Source: Magallana angulata (taxonomy: Eukaryota; Mollusca; Bivalvia; Ostreida; Ostreidae). Taken from it: a stretch of DNA of 64,000 nucleotides. The stretch covers positions 16,147,539 through 16,211,538 of the forward strand of contig NC_069118.1 of assembly GCF_025612915.1 (NCBI RefSeq), read 5' to 3'. Within the stretch, counting starts at the first letter, position 1, and each line of letters starts with the position of its first letter. The translations under genes were made by a program, and so were the position numbers. The notes beneath the pieces are model-generated. The model worked only from the letters and a program-made list of their open reading frames with translations. It had not been told where the DNA came from and made no database searches. Shown here piece by piece: positions 13,179-24,526 of the stretch.

Positions 13179-16100
13179 ATTTTCGTTCTTTCTGTCTTCC
13201 ATTCAAACATTGATCCTTAATACACAATGTTGTATTATTTTTAAGATTTTACAAGCAGCAAAAAAGAACGATACGGAATTGTTATCCCGACTTTTGGCGG
13301 AGTTTCCCGAGGCGGACCTCACAGCTGTAGATGAAGTCAGTACTCATTCTGAAGAATCATTTTAATTTGCGGGGGCCAACTCTCATGGGTTATGAATATT
13401 GTACAACTAGGGTTTTAAAATATGTTTTCGTTTTTAAGCATGACTGAATAATTAATACAGATAATTCCATAATTTGTTAGGGATGTAAATTCGTAAATAC
13501 GGGATACACACAGAATCTAGTAAAATTGAGCCACTCAATGATCTACTTGTAACTGATAATTCCAATCATGCAAGGTCTACATTTTTTGTGCAATGATACC
13601 TTCCTTATGTAAAAAGTATATACCCTCGTGTATTCGTTTACACCATTGGAATCTGGTCATTTTACAGAATGGTAAAACAGCTTTACATCACTGCGCAAAC
13701 AATGCCGACGCTAGCAACACGGACACATTGCTGTCACGAGGGGCGCAACCCAACACCATCGATAAGGTACAGAATCTCTGTAAAATCTCAGACTACAGAA
13801 TTCAGTGTGATCTGAAACATTCTGAAGATATTACTTTCAACATGATTTTGTTTTTGTTTGTAGAATGGTCAGACGCCGTTACACATTGCCGCCAAGAAAG
13901 ACGCCGTGGAGGTCATTGAGATGTTGGCTGTCAATGGCGCCTTACTAGATTACCCGGATGCTGTAAGTCACATGATTAATTATTTTCACTAAAAGATGGT
14001 TTAGACTAGTTAACTGACAATTAGCGTAAAATAAAACTACAACATGATAAGAACTTACAGGCAATGCATATCATCTAAAGTTTTTTTTCGCAAACCGCGA
14101 ACAATCAATTTGATTGTGTCTATATTGTTTCGATTGATTAGAAAACTGGCCAAACGGCTCTACACTACGCAGTGGCCAAGAACTTCCTGTCCAGTGTTCA
14201 GATTCTGATTTTTAGCGGCGCTGACTCGAATGTTAAAGACAAGGTAAGAATGATAGGTAGGCATGTCGCTCTTTTTTCCTCCTATCACACACTTATTGTT
14301 TGTGACTGTCTTTCCAAATGACCTTGTTTAATATCCGGCTGTTTACTTAGAGTTTTGACTTTTAAAAAGTATAGCTAGTTTCTTACAAAGGTCAATTAAA
14401 GCCCACGTATTTCCTGAGGACAATCTTTCTAATGTTGACAAAACAAAGTTTTTGATATCGCTTTCGAATATCAAGAAAACAAAGTATGCGTTCTGAAATT
14501 CTTTCTGATACATGTAAATACAGTATATGTACAAACTATTCAAAGCTTTAAAAATTAGTAAGATTTACTGTTTTTTATGTTGTGCTATGGTTTTGTGACT
14601 AGTTCCGTAACTGAATCATCTAACTAAAGAAGAATCTAAAGCTTTAGTAAAAGTTGTTTCTTTACTAATTTTTAGATCTAATCTATGTTGTATTCTGGGG
14701 TTTTTTTTCACAGCAAGGACGCACGCCCCACATCGTGTGTCGTTCTAAGGAGATGCGTACTTTGCTATCCATGAACAGCTCGGCCGCGGCGAATGTGTCC
14801 ATGGGGTGAGAACAATCTTATCTTTACAGAGTGTGCCACCTTTAAAATTTGTTTAACTCTGTTATGATTGTTAATGCATGAAATTTAATATAGAACCATT
14901 TTAACAAGACCTTGGACTTTCAGTAGGACGTAACTATCTATTTCTTGCATCAAAACAAGTTGAAAATAAGTTGACGCTTGCTTCAAGCGAAATACACACC
15001 GACTGGTAGTCCTAGCTCAAAAGCCAGACAAATCTTGTTGATTTCAAAAATCCATGGCTGAGTGGGATACAATGAAATAGACAAGCCTACGTTACACTGC
15101 TGATTGACACAACTACCAAAAGTCCAAGCTTTTGTTAAAACGGTTCTATTATCAATGCATGGGCGTTTTCACAGCACAAACCAAAGTTGAAAATTGTTTT
15201 TCAATATACCTCATTTTTTCTTCATTATTTTTTAGAGAGGGTGTTTCGTCATATCATGTATCTACATTTTGGTGTTTTCAATAAGAAATTTAAATGACGA
15301 AATACTGTTAAAATAGGGAATAATGCAAACTCACGAGAAAATGTTATCTCAGTTCGTTTCATTTATCCTTTTCCTTTCAAATCTAGAGAGATGATGCTAC
15401 AAACAGTTGAAATAATAGGAGGTGCAAAGACATATTGTGATAGACTAGACATTACGATCGACTTCAACTCGGGTGCTGTCGGGGACAAGTTCTCAATGAT
15501 GTGCAGACGACAACCAATCGATTTTTGTGACGTCAGTTTTAATTTTGGCGCGTCAGAGGAAGTCATAAGTGATGTGATCACTTACCGTGTTCAGAGAAAG
15601 GGACGCAAAACTTTGTGTATTTTCACGGTGCCTATATATTGCAAGCCATTAAGCACAGAGGAAGTGATTCTAAAGAGCAACGAGGGACACGCCTTAATTG
15701 TTTCAAAAGTGTTTGAAAAGGATAAGGTACGCGATTGGTTTGCATATAAAAAATTGAAAGATTCTTCCAAGATGCACTACCGTGTATAGGATATTTTTGC
15801 CAGATTATTGTATTGCTCTTAATCATAAACGCGTATGTTTAGATTTTGTTGAGCCTTATGGGAATTTTAAAAATGATTCTGGTGAATATAAACAAGGTTT
15901 AAGTTCTTATAATAAAGATTTTTTTTTAAAAACTAACTGATATTGGATACTGTATAAGAAAGACGATGAAATATATAGATATTGAATTACAGGTATTCTA
16001 CTGTGAGGTACCTTTTGATCTTCCGGAACTGAATGCCTTTGTTTTTGTGGCTCGTACAAAACAAGAATCGTTTACAGCAACCAGTGATAACGTCACTATT

Positions 16101-19100
16101 ACGTCAGAGGTTAATGATAAGGTCAAGCTGATTTTACCAAAGGGAACGTTTGAGGGCCCAACAAAACTATTTTTCCAAGTTAGTACAATTAGCACAGAGT
16201 GCTTAGATATAACTTTAACCAAAACATTTTTCCCCAATGCCTTTTATTTGATTTCATAGGGTAAATTGTTGTGGGCAAATATAAAATTGAAGCAACTGCA
16301 CTTGTTTAATAAATCTCATTTGATTTTAAGTTGACAAAAAACTTGACTTACACATTATGGATTAAACAACCAAATTAATTTTGTAAAGGTTACTGAACCA
16401 CCAAACGCCGATATCTTGGAGACTTCGGAGATGAAGGATGTGTACTCCATTACACCGTTCGTTCGGGTGGAAGCGGAAAATCACGTGGGTCCCAAACAAG
16501 ATGTTCAACTCCAGCTCCCTCTACCGGAGGAGTACGGCGTAGGCGGAACCATTAAGATATTTACCTCTAACGTATATGAAATAGACGATATAAGTGAAAA
16601 TAGTTGGACTCTCTTAGATACAAGATGTAATGTGACCAAAGATGCTATTTCATTCGATTCACGGACGTTTTCATTGTAAGAGTTTTGAATTTATTTTATT
16701 ATTCAACTATTTTTTATTAAATTTTCTGAAATGAAACTCCTTTTTCAAAATCATCTCATGCACTTCTTTCATAAATTAAGGGGTTTTTCAGAAAGGAATC
16801 AAAATTTAACCATTATTTTGCAAAGAATTAACTTTGAATTTTCTTTGCAATATCGTTTCAGGAAGGTTGCAGTTGAAACAAAGAAGGATGTTACTTTTGA
16901 AACTCTTCGACCACAAGTTCACTCCATGTTTCAGAAGGCACGTAAGAGGGACCACACGGTAGCGTTTGTCGCCATGTCCAAAAGACTGGAAGAATCTGAT
17001 TCCTTCCAAGTAGCCATAGAGTGTGCAACGATAGACAGAGTTGATGATTGCAAAAGTTTCTGGCTGAACGAAGGGTTTAAAGATCAGCGCCCCAAGAAAT
17101 CCCAGTCGTACACGATCAAATCCAGAGAGCAGTTCATTCTGTTTGTAAAAAATCTCAAGCTAATGAGAGACTCGGAGGATATACAGTTCCAGTTTCACGC
17201 CAGGCGGCGGAACTTCCAGTGTTTTACCGTGGAAACTTCTGCTCAAGTTAAAAAAGTAACCGGACAAGTCCAAGTGATGAAAATCCTTCCAAACCCGGAT
17301 CCGGATCAGTTTGGAGAGGTCAAACGGAAAACGAAAAGCATTACAAATATACCCATAAATCTTTCAAAGGAAGTGGAAGGTGAAGAAGAAGAAGAAGAAA
17401 TGGAAGAGGAGGAAGAGAAAGTACATGAAGTTCTTCCCCCAGTGGAGACTCAGAAACCTCCCAAATCTTCTCCCAAGCCCTCTCATAAACCCGCACCCAA
17501 AGCTATCACCCCCAGCAGGAACTTGATTCCGAACGACGGGCCGAGTGAACCCACCAGTCGTACCTCCATCGCCGTCATGAAACAGAAGAGCTTTGATTTT
17601 ACCTTAAGTGAGAAAGGAGACCCTTCTTTTAAAGGTGCGTTTTAAAACAATTGGTCGTTACTGTATAACTATAGGGGTTTTTATTTACAAATGAGTGGTG
17701 ATTTCGTGCTAAGTGTTGGAGTATCAACTTTACCACAAAAAATTCTATTCCCCAAACATAATTAAAATATAGCAAAAAATCTGTTCTTTTTAAATCACAT
17801 AGTGAAGATTGGAATGAACCTACTTTGAAAAGAAAGTTATAATACAATGTCGTGAGTTTAATTATTGCATTCGTTTTCAATTTACAAGTGTGTTTTGCAT
17901 CTCTCGAAATAATTCTTATTTTAGAAAGTTTTTTAACGTTCATCCAATAATGTAAAACTATAATCTCATTTATTCTGCAATGGTTTTGATTAGGTTTCAC
18001 TGATGACAAGTTCCTGCGGGAACTCTGTAAGGAGCTGGACGAGGAGTGGTATAAGGTGGCTGTACTGATGGGCTGGAACTACGCCGATATAGAGCGGATG
18101 GTCACGGAAAATAGTCCCTCCCAGGACGAACTTATCTGGCATGTAAGTACTCGGCGCATGCAACAATTCCCCCATGCATCCTAAATGCAAACTTTTGTGT
18201 TATTTGGGTTTTTTTTCTTATTTCGGGGGGGGGGGTGTTCTTTATGCGATAATATTCATAAATGCAAGGACTATATCACTTTTTTCGAAATGAAAATAAG
18301 TAATGGTCGTATTCTTAATACTTATCATCCAGAAAACACGAAAACACATGCATGAATTCATTTAAATTTTAGTTTCTGTTGTCGTGGAGAAACATGTGTA
18401 AAACCAAAGACGACCTGGGACTTCCGGTTCTAGTCACTGCACTCTCCAAGGGAGGGAGGAAGGATCTGTGTACCGTCATTACCCTTGACCTCCGGGAATG
18501 GTAAATATCCCTCTCAAGGGCGTTCCTTTTCAAAGCTTTAAACTTTCAACCCTTTTGGATGGATTAAGTATAATAAAAATGTTTAGTAAGTTCTGTTTTT
18601 TATAACAGGATATCTAACGAGGACAATAAGAAGACCAAGTTCTACAGATGGGCAATAAAAGCTTTTGATAATTCCGACCTTATGAACCCAGGGGGTAAAT
18701 AGAGTTTGTGCACAAGATAAAACATTTGAAAAATAAAAAAATATATACGCATGGACTATCGGTTGTTTGCCAGTAATTTACGCTAATGATATATGTGAAG
18801 AAAAAAAAATTGCCATACAATAGTAAATTATAAGAAGAAATTGAAAATCTTTTTTAATTCTGAGGACTTGATTCAAATTATCTAATGTTAAGCAAAACAA
18901 TTTTCGTTATTGCTCTCTTTTTGTACATAAAATTAATAGTTCATCGCAAATTAGGTTCACTAGCTTATTTATTGATGGTTTTGGTCTCACCTGTAGACTA
19001 CCCACCCCCTCTCTCTGACCAGTTCCTGGTTTTACTGGTGGACATGATCAAGAGTCAGATGGACATCATGGAGCCCCTAGGTCTCACTCAAAAAGAGGTC

Positions 19101-22029
19101 GAGCGAGTCATGGCGAGCAACCGCTACAAGGGGCTCGATGAGAAACTGCTCAAGGTTTGTAACGACCCTTTTTTAGTTCTCCGCGAAAAACCAAAAATGT
19201 GTAGTTTTATTTAGTTAATTTAAACTTAAATGTAACAGTCAAAATTGTTGATTTATTGCTTTAGAATACTTTAAATTCGTGGTGTTGAATTTTTAAGGAT
19301 GGTGAATTTCTTTAAAATGTGTTTGCGTGTAATTTCATCAATTTACTTTAAATTTTCGTATCTTCATATAAATACTTGTAGTGTACATGTATGTGTACAT
19401 ATGTAAAGACTCTATGACATAACTCGTTGGGAATGTTAATTCGTTGGCGAAGAGTATTTACAAAGTCCACAAAAATTTAGCAACCGTGCATTTCCTCAGT
19501 AAAAAAAAGAAAGAGCTGTTTCCGCTTTTTCAGAAAAATAAGAATTAAAATCAGTTGATTCTTGACTTCTTTGAAATCATTCCTGGTGAACACAAAGAGT
19601 GTATGTATATATTCTGACACAGTTTCGATAAAAAATAATAACTTTCAGAAAAAACGTTTAATGCCTTTCTGAGTAATTTAAGTTAAATTTTATTTGTTGT
19701 TTAGTTATTCATTATGGGTAGAGAAAAGGCATCATTGAAAAAAGACTACCTCAAAAAGATGGTTCGGGTATTCGATCATTACGGCCTACAAGAAGCTAAA
19801 AGATGGCTCGTCATCGCATGTAAAAAATGGTAAGTCCAGAAACTAAGGCAAGAACAAAGTAAGCAATGGCTGATAAGTTGTTTTTATGGAGGCTGGATGG
19901 TCAATAAATTCACAATTGACTCCTCCTAAAATGGTATAATGAAATTGTTAAGCTATACACTATACAATGTAACTTAGTAAGAGAAAAATACCCCTCATTA
20001 AACATTAAAACTTGGGTAAAATACTCCTTTCTTTTAAAGGAGTTCAATACAGTGTAAAAATGACAAAGACTGCTGAGCCCTCATAAGCAACAAATGTGAT
20101 AAAATGTCAATATATGAAATGAATGTTTAATGCCCCTTTACCTTCTTTGCTACTTTATTGAGGATTTTTTCTTTTATTTATTGTTTTCATCTAATTGCAA
20201 ATGATTGATAGAGATCTGACCCTGTGGCCAAAGAAATTGCACGCGAGTTCACTTAATTTTGATTTCACTGTATATTCCTTTTACATACTAAGTGAGAGTA
20301 AGCTCAAAAGCGAGCTCTACCAAGTAACATGACCTAACCTCCTGTAGACCAGTTCTACATACATAGTTATATCCCTGTGACTTTTTAGGTCTTTCCACCT
20401 TTCAGGTGAAAGACCTTTTGTTTTCTTTATGTTTTTTATTATTCTTATAATTTTTCTTTTCTATTTTCCTTGGGACAACTTTTTTATTTCAAGAGATATT
20501 GAAACAATTTGTTCTTTATGTTATTGGCCATTAAAAGTTATGGTACCAAATGACCCTTTGCTTGATCACTCCCAGAACTTACAAAGTTATTGCCCTTGTG
20601 TACGAAAAGCTTGTTATCGCTACTCCTCTGAAACCATAAGAGATAGAGACTTGGAACTTTTACCAATGTCTTCAGTACACTTAGAGGGTTCTTCAATCTA
20701 CTAATACCGAAAGGATCTGAGCCCCCCTTCTATCAGTTATTGCCCCTGAAAGTATTTGAATTTCCATAAAATCACTTCCAACTTTTTTATTATTTATCAT
20801 AGAGACTTCGGACCACTTGGGATGGAAGCGTCTACCTTGGCCAAACAAAATGACATAAAGGTCAAAGGTCAAGGTCATCTGCAAATCTCTTAATTAATGA
20901 GTTTTTAGATCTCTTTTGTTTAGGATGGAAGAGAAAAACTTTTTCATGGATGTAGTAGGACATCTTAAGACATTTCAAAATATATCCCCTTGGCTCCTTC
21001 TTATAAATAGTTACAGAGTTATTGCCCCTTTTGTACGAAAAGCTTGTTATCGCTACTCCTCTGAAACCATGAGAGATAGAAACTTAAAACTTTTACCAAT
21101 GTCTTCAATACACTTAGAGGGTTCTTCAATCTATTCATACCAAAAGGATCTGAGCCCCCCTTCTGGTAGTTATTGCCCCTGAAAGTATTTACATTTTTAT
21201 AAAATCACTTCCAACTTTTTTATTATTTATCATAGAGACTTCGGACCACTTGGGATGGAAGCGTCTACCTTGGCCAAACAAAATGACATAAAGCTCAAAG
21301 GTCAAGGTCATCTGCAAATCTCTTAATGAGTTTTTGTGTCTATTTTGTTTAGGATGGTAGAGAAAAACTTTTTCATTGATGTAGTAGGACATCTTAAGGC
21401 ATTTCAAAATATCACCCTTTGACCCTTACCATGTAACAATTATAGAGTTATTGCCCCTATTGTACAAAATGCTTGTTATCGCTACCCCTCATTAACCGTT
21501 AGAGGTAGAGACTTGAAACTTTTAATAATGTATTCAGTACACTTAGACGCTCGTTCAATCTATCATACCGAAAGGGTCCAAAGTCCCTTTTATAGCAGTT
21601 ATTGCCCCTGAAAGTTTGAACAATCAATAAAAACATAAATAACTTTTGAATCAATAATCAATGATATATCGGACCACTTGGTATTGAAGCGTCTACCTTG
21701 TCAGATCAAAATGACATAAAGGACAAAGGTCAAGGTCAAGCAATAAAAATTTGCAAACTTAATCGTTTGACTCTTTTTATGAAGTAACGCAGAGAAATAT
21801 TGTATTCTATCGAAGCAATCGTATGTCAAAAAAACAAAACAAAGAGGTGGAAAGACCTCTAATTGTTCGAGAACAATTAGTCTACTAGTTGTAATTGGTA
21901 TTAGTTTGGTCTTAGTATATGATTGTATTATTTTTTAGGCTTGAGGACAATGAAAAGAGCGGTGACCCACTTTACGAGGACGTGAATAATGTGATCAAAA
22001 GTATCGGCTCAGCGCCACACCCACACTGA
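8703..22029 (+). CDS. Ankyrin-repeat, ZU5/UPA-like, double death-domain protein (18 exons, 1,091 aa)
   Basis: Likely cytoplasmic adaptor of death-fold signalling. Exons read as 8703-8803, 9863-10027, 11107-11311, 13246-13335, 13668-13766, 13864-13962, 14142-14243, 14714-14805, 15387-15726, 15993-16178, 16389-16675, 16862-17634, 17994-18142, 18373-18500, 18609-18694, 18997-19154, 19705-19829, 21939-22029. All have GT-AG ends and compatible phases. Residues 1-157 are Ser-rich, with an SPSPS run. Residues 158-318 hold about five ankyrin repeats, roughly one per exon (NGKTALHHCA, NGQTPLHIAA, KTGQTALHYAV). Residues 318 to about 700 resemble ZU5/UPA (ILPKGTFEGPTKLFFQV). Then come an acidic run (about 763-780), a Pro/Lys linker, death domain 1 (about 848-940, KVAVLMGWNYADIERM) and a second death-like domain (about 967-1055). 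Architecture recalls ankyrins, UNC5 and PIDD1, but two death domains are unusual. The start is the first Met of exon 1; further upstream exons cannot be excluded. Acceptor 9851 is an in-frame alternative. Confidence 0.88.
10032..10074. repeat. (CT)n microsatellite abutting a splice donor
   Basis: CT repeat that starts 4 bases after the GT of the exon 2 donor at 10028, followed by a short CA run. Confidence 0.9.
13100..13178. repeat. (ATCT)n tetranucleotide microsatellite
   Basis: About 20 perfect ATCT units, within intron 3 of the ankyrin/death-domain gene and 65 bp upstream of the first ankyrin exon. Confidence 0.95.
14893..15146. mobile_element. 254-bp TIR MITE (TA target), copy 1
   Basis: Starts GAACCATTTTAACAAGACCT and ends with its imperfect complement (agtccaagcttttgttaaaacggttc), flanked by TA on both sides. 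It lies in intron 8 of the ankyrin/death-domain gene. A related copy is at 41143-41378. The TA duplication suggests Tc1/mariner mobilisation. Confidence 0.75.
20387..21858. mobile_element. 1.47-kb TIR element with three ~430-bp tandem units
   Basis: The ends are exact 14-bp inverted copies, AGGTCTTTCCACCT at 20387-20400 and its complement at 21845-21858. Just inside the left end, ggtctttc and gaaagacc form a hairpin. Just outside the right end, ctaattgttc/gaacaattag form another. Internal units recur with agttattgcccc near 20585, 21017 and 21446, a period of about 430 bp; the third is more diverged. No transposase is seen, so it is non-autonomous. A satellite-bearing Helentron-type (HINE) element is an alternative because of the terminal hairpins. 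It sits in the last intron of the ankyrin/death-domain gene. Confidence 0.65.
20859..20877 (+). promoter_or_regulatory. Nuclear-receptor DR1-type site plus extended half site
   Basis: AGGTCAAAGGTCA is an exact direct repeat with one-base spacer (DR1, as bound by RXR/HNF4/PPAR-type receptors). It overlaps TCAAGGTCA, the extended half site of ERR/NR5A-type receptors. Degenerate versions occur in the other two tandem units at 21292-21310 (aagctcaaaggtcaaggtca) and 21719-21737 (aaggacaaaggtcaaggtca). Function is inference only. Confidence 0.4.
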
Positions 22030-22810
22030 ATCGCCCCTAACCTTTTTCATACTCCTAAATTGTAAACCAAGCAAACCCGGTCTTTCATTTTTTTTTTTTT
22101 GTTACTCACGTGTACAAAAACTTGTTCTGTGACATTTTACATGTTTTAAGAATAGTCTTGCTCTTATTATGCGTGTGTGAAAATGTTTGTGTAAGGTTTA
22201 GTTTGCTGAATGTGTGATCCATGAAAGTAGAAAAAAAGTATGTATTTTCATTTTGTGTGCTATTTGATTTACACAGACACATGTCCCTTGATTTACATGA
22301 AGTTCTACATTTATACGCCTCTTTCAATTTGGGTTCATTTACATGTGTTATTACAGCGGCGAGCGTGTGTTTTAACTTTTGAAGTATGTGTGTTACTTTT
22401 GACGCAACTCGCGACATATATGACATCATTTACACATTTTGCGATGAAATATCAGTATGTTGTTGAGATATTTATTTCGGGTAAACATCAACATTCAACT
22501 GTCAATATATATAATATTTTGTAAGTTTGTTGTATTAACACATCAAAAATTGATATGATTGTTTACGTTGCATTTATAAATAACATTTTAAAATGACGTT
22601 TTACGTTGATTGGGATAACATTTTTACAAACAGTTTGTTTTTCAATGTTGTTTCAACATATTCAGTCATTAATTGAATATTCCTAGTGCTTGTAAGAGCT
22701 AGAATACAGAACACAAGTGAATGTTACATTGTTTTTATCAATAAAGATGTTGACAAAAATATGAGTAATTCTTGTTATTCATAAACAGAATTACTATATA
22801 TATATATATA
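22030..22810 (+). other. Probable 3' UTR of the ankyrin/death-domain gene
   Basis: No gene. Roughly 700 bp of T-rich sequence follow the stop and lead to a canonical AATAAA at 22740-22745, so most of this stretch is probably 3' untranslated. The remainder is a short TA run. Confidence 0.5.
22740..22745 (+). terminator. Poly(A) signal AATAAA
   Basis: First clear canonical hexamer downstream of the stop at 22029, in T-rich sequence. Confidence 0.5.
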
Positions 22811-22960
22811 TTCGAGCCCGAGAAATTCTACAGAAAGAATGGCAGTGAAGTAATATATGAAAACGTTTATCGTGTTGGTGCCTGTGTTAACACGTGCCTA
22901 CATTGCCAAGGGGAAATTTTTAATTATAAACGTTCTTTTTTTTTCTTTCTCGGGCTCGAA
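22811..22960. mobile_element. 150-bp TIR element
   Basis: Perfect 15-bp inverted ends (TTCGAGCCCGAGAAA and its complement) flank a segment that also occurs, without these ends, at 23445-23550. Confidence 0.6.
22828..22933. repeat. 106-bp dispersed repeat, copy 1
   Basis: Nearly identical to 23445-23550, with only a handful of differences. An aaaacgtttat/ataaacgt inverted pair and a central gtgttaacac palindrome are conserved. The copy here lies inside the 150-bp TIR element. Confidence 0.85.
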
Positions 22961-23100
22961 TTCTTAAATATAAAGATGTAGCTGCCACGTTTTGATCCGG
23001 TGTTTAAACATTATCTAGCTTTTATATATTATTTAGTTTAGTTTAGTGCTAGTTTTGTAGATGTTTTTCTTCTTTCTTATGTAGTTTTTATTTTGTTGTC

Positions 23101-23127
23101 CTGAAGAAGGGACGGGTTGTCCCGAAA
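23101..23127 (+). ncRNA. Hammerhead-ribozyme-like core (Penelope-type 3' motif)
   Basis: CTGAAGA matches the CUGANGA box. One extra A follows, then GGGAC, a GGGTT loop, GTCCC and GAAA. This is the core order of type I hammerhead motifs found near the ends of Penelope-like elements. Stems I and III cannot be confirmed by eye and the extra base may weaken activity. The sequence then runs into a TA microsatellite. Confidence 0.35.
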
Positions 23128-23176
23128 ATTTGACAATATTTTACTTTATTGTTCGTGTCGTTGGTTATTTTTAGTG

Positions 23177-23303
<127 letters not shown>

Positions 23304-23444
23304 CTCAACAGCTGCTTCGAAATGAAAAAAAAATGATTAGAAACAATCATTACTTTATGTCAATTCATATTAATTTCCAGATATTTCTGTGATAAAACAA
23401 TTCATTGTTAACCTAGATGTAAATTTGGGAGAGGGTAGCAATCA

Positions 23445-23550
23445 CTACAGAAAGAGTAGCAGTGAAGTAATATATAAAAACGTTTATCGTGTTGGTGCCT
23501 GTGTTAACACGTGCCTGCATTGCCAAGGGGAAATTTTTAATTATAAACGT
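23445..23550. repeat. 106-bp dispersed repeat, copy 2
   Basis: Second copy of the segment at 22828-22933. It starts 53 bp past the kinase stop codon, so it probably lies in the kinase 3' UTR (antisense as written). Confidence 0.85.
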
Positions 23551-23602
23551 GTGAATAAATTTTTGCATTGAAGTACACTGAAAAATTTCAAACTCAGTTA
23601 AT

Positions 23603-24526
23603 CTAGCTAAACATTTGAAAAATCTGCTCCGCAACAAGTTGGTCCTGGATTACTGGTTGGTTGAAGTAGTTCTGGTTAATGACGTGAATGAGTTGAGGTC
23701 GCCTCTTTACGTTGAAATCCATCAGCTTACTCAAAACAATGGAATAGTGAACACTACAGCGCTCCCGGTCCTCTTGGTACAGGAGCGTGTCCCCCGGGCA
23801 GTTTCCGTGGACGTCCGTGGCGGATTTAGTCACTACTTCCGTGAAGGGGGGCTGCTTGGTCAGCGCATAGAACATCAGTACCCCAATACTCCAAACGTCT
23901 ATGAGACGCGGATCGTAACCATACGGAATCGGTTCGGATAGTCGACAGCTTAGTTCCGGCGGAACAAACAGAGGGTCGTAGCGGGTTAACTTAAAATTAG
24001 ATCTCTTGTCGGCAGAACCAAAATCGGCTATTTTGATACATAAACCTTCGGTGATCAAAACGTTCTTGTAATTCAAGTCTCCATGAACGTAATCATTCGA
24101 GTGAACGTAGTTGACCGCGGATATTAACTCCTCCATCCATTTGTCTAGCTGTAGAAGAGGTACGTACTCATCAATTAAGTTTATCAATGCGTATAAATCG
24201 CACCGAGCCACATCCATAGTCATGACTGCACTGTGACCACGGACGCTAAAATCTAGGGCCCAGACTTTCAAAATGTTCTCATGACAAAGAAACCGCATTA
24301 TCATATACTCTTCAATAAGGTTGTCGCGATGGGTCAAGGGTACGACCTTGAATGCCACAGGAACACGATTTGTGGCGCAATATCCGGTGTAAATAAGACC
24401 CCTCTCACTTCTGTATAGTTCTTTATGAAATACCAAAATATTCCTTACGCCATGGCCGTTTTCCACAAGCAAAATATTCCCAGATTTTCTGTATTTTTCT
24501 ATTACCTTCGAATCCAAACAAAACAT
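23603..24526 (-). CDS. Protein kinase, single exon, 307 aa
   Basis: Ser/Thr-type protein kinase fold. The glycine-rich loop is degenerate (about residues 41-50, GLIYTGYC), but ATP-binding Lys60 (VAFK), a Glu pair at 72-73, catalytic Asp150, Asn155, metal-binding DFG 168-170, a PPE (APE-like) at 189-191 and the F-helix DVW at 210-212 are all present, so catalysis is plausible. HRD is replaced by HGD (148-150), unlike kinases activated through the HRD arginine. There are no extra domains and the protein is about the size of a bare kinase domain. It is intronless across the domain. A good donor (GTAAGT, minus strand, from 24719) suggests an upstream non-coding exon. The subfamily is not recognised; SBK-like or TSSK-like kinases are possible, and a retroposed origin would explain the single exon. 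Confidence 0.8.
   Translation of the reverse strand: MFCLDSKVIEKYRKSGNILLVENGHGVRNILVFHKELYRSERGLIYTGYCATNRVPVAFKVVPLTHRDNLIEEYMIMRFLCHENILKVWALDFSVRGHSAVMTMDVARCDLYALINLIDEYVPLLQLDKWMEELISAVNYVHSNDYVHGDLNYKNVLITEGLCIKIADFGSADKRSNFKLTRYDPLFVPPELSCRLSEPIPYGYDPRLIDVWSIGVLMFYALTKQPPFTEVVTKSATDVHGNCPGDTLLYQEDRERCSVHYSIVLSKLMDFNVKRRPQLIHVINQNYFNQPVIQDQLVAEQIFQMFS

Noticed and set aside
13354-13570. Possible degenerate copy of the MITE at 7342-7558
   Set aside because: Shares gaatcattttaattt and ggggccaa phrases, but the ends and the rest do not align well enough by eye.
22106-22524. Frames on both strands just after the ankyrin/death-domain stop
   Set aside because: The stretch reads as 3' UTR with a poly(A) signal; the frames lack any domain and overlap each other.
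23615-23941. 108-codon plus-strand frame
   Set aside because: Lies opposite the kinase coding sequence and has no family resemblance.
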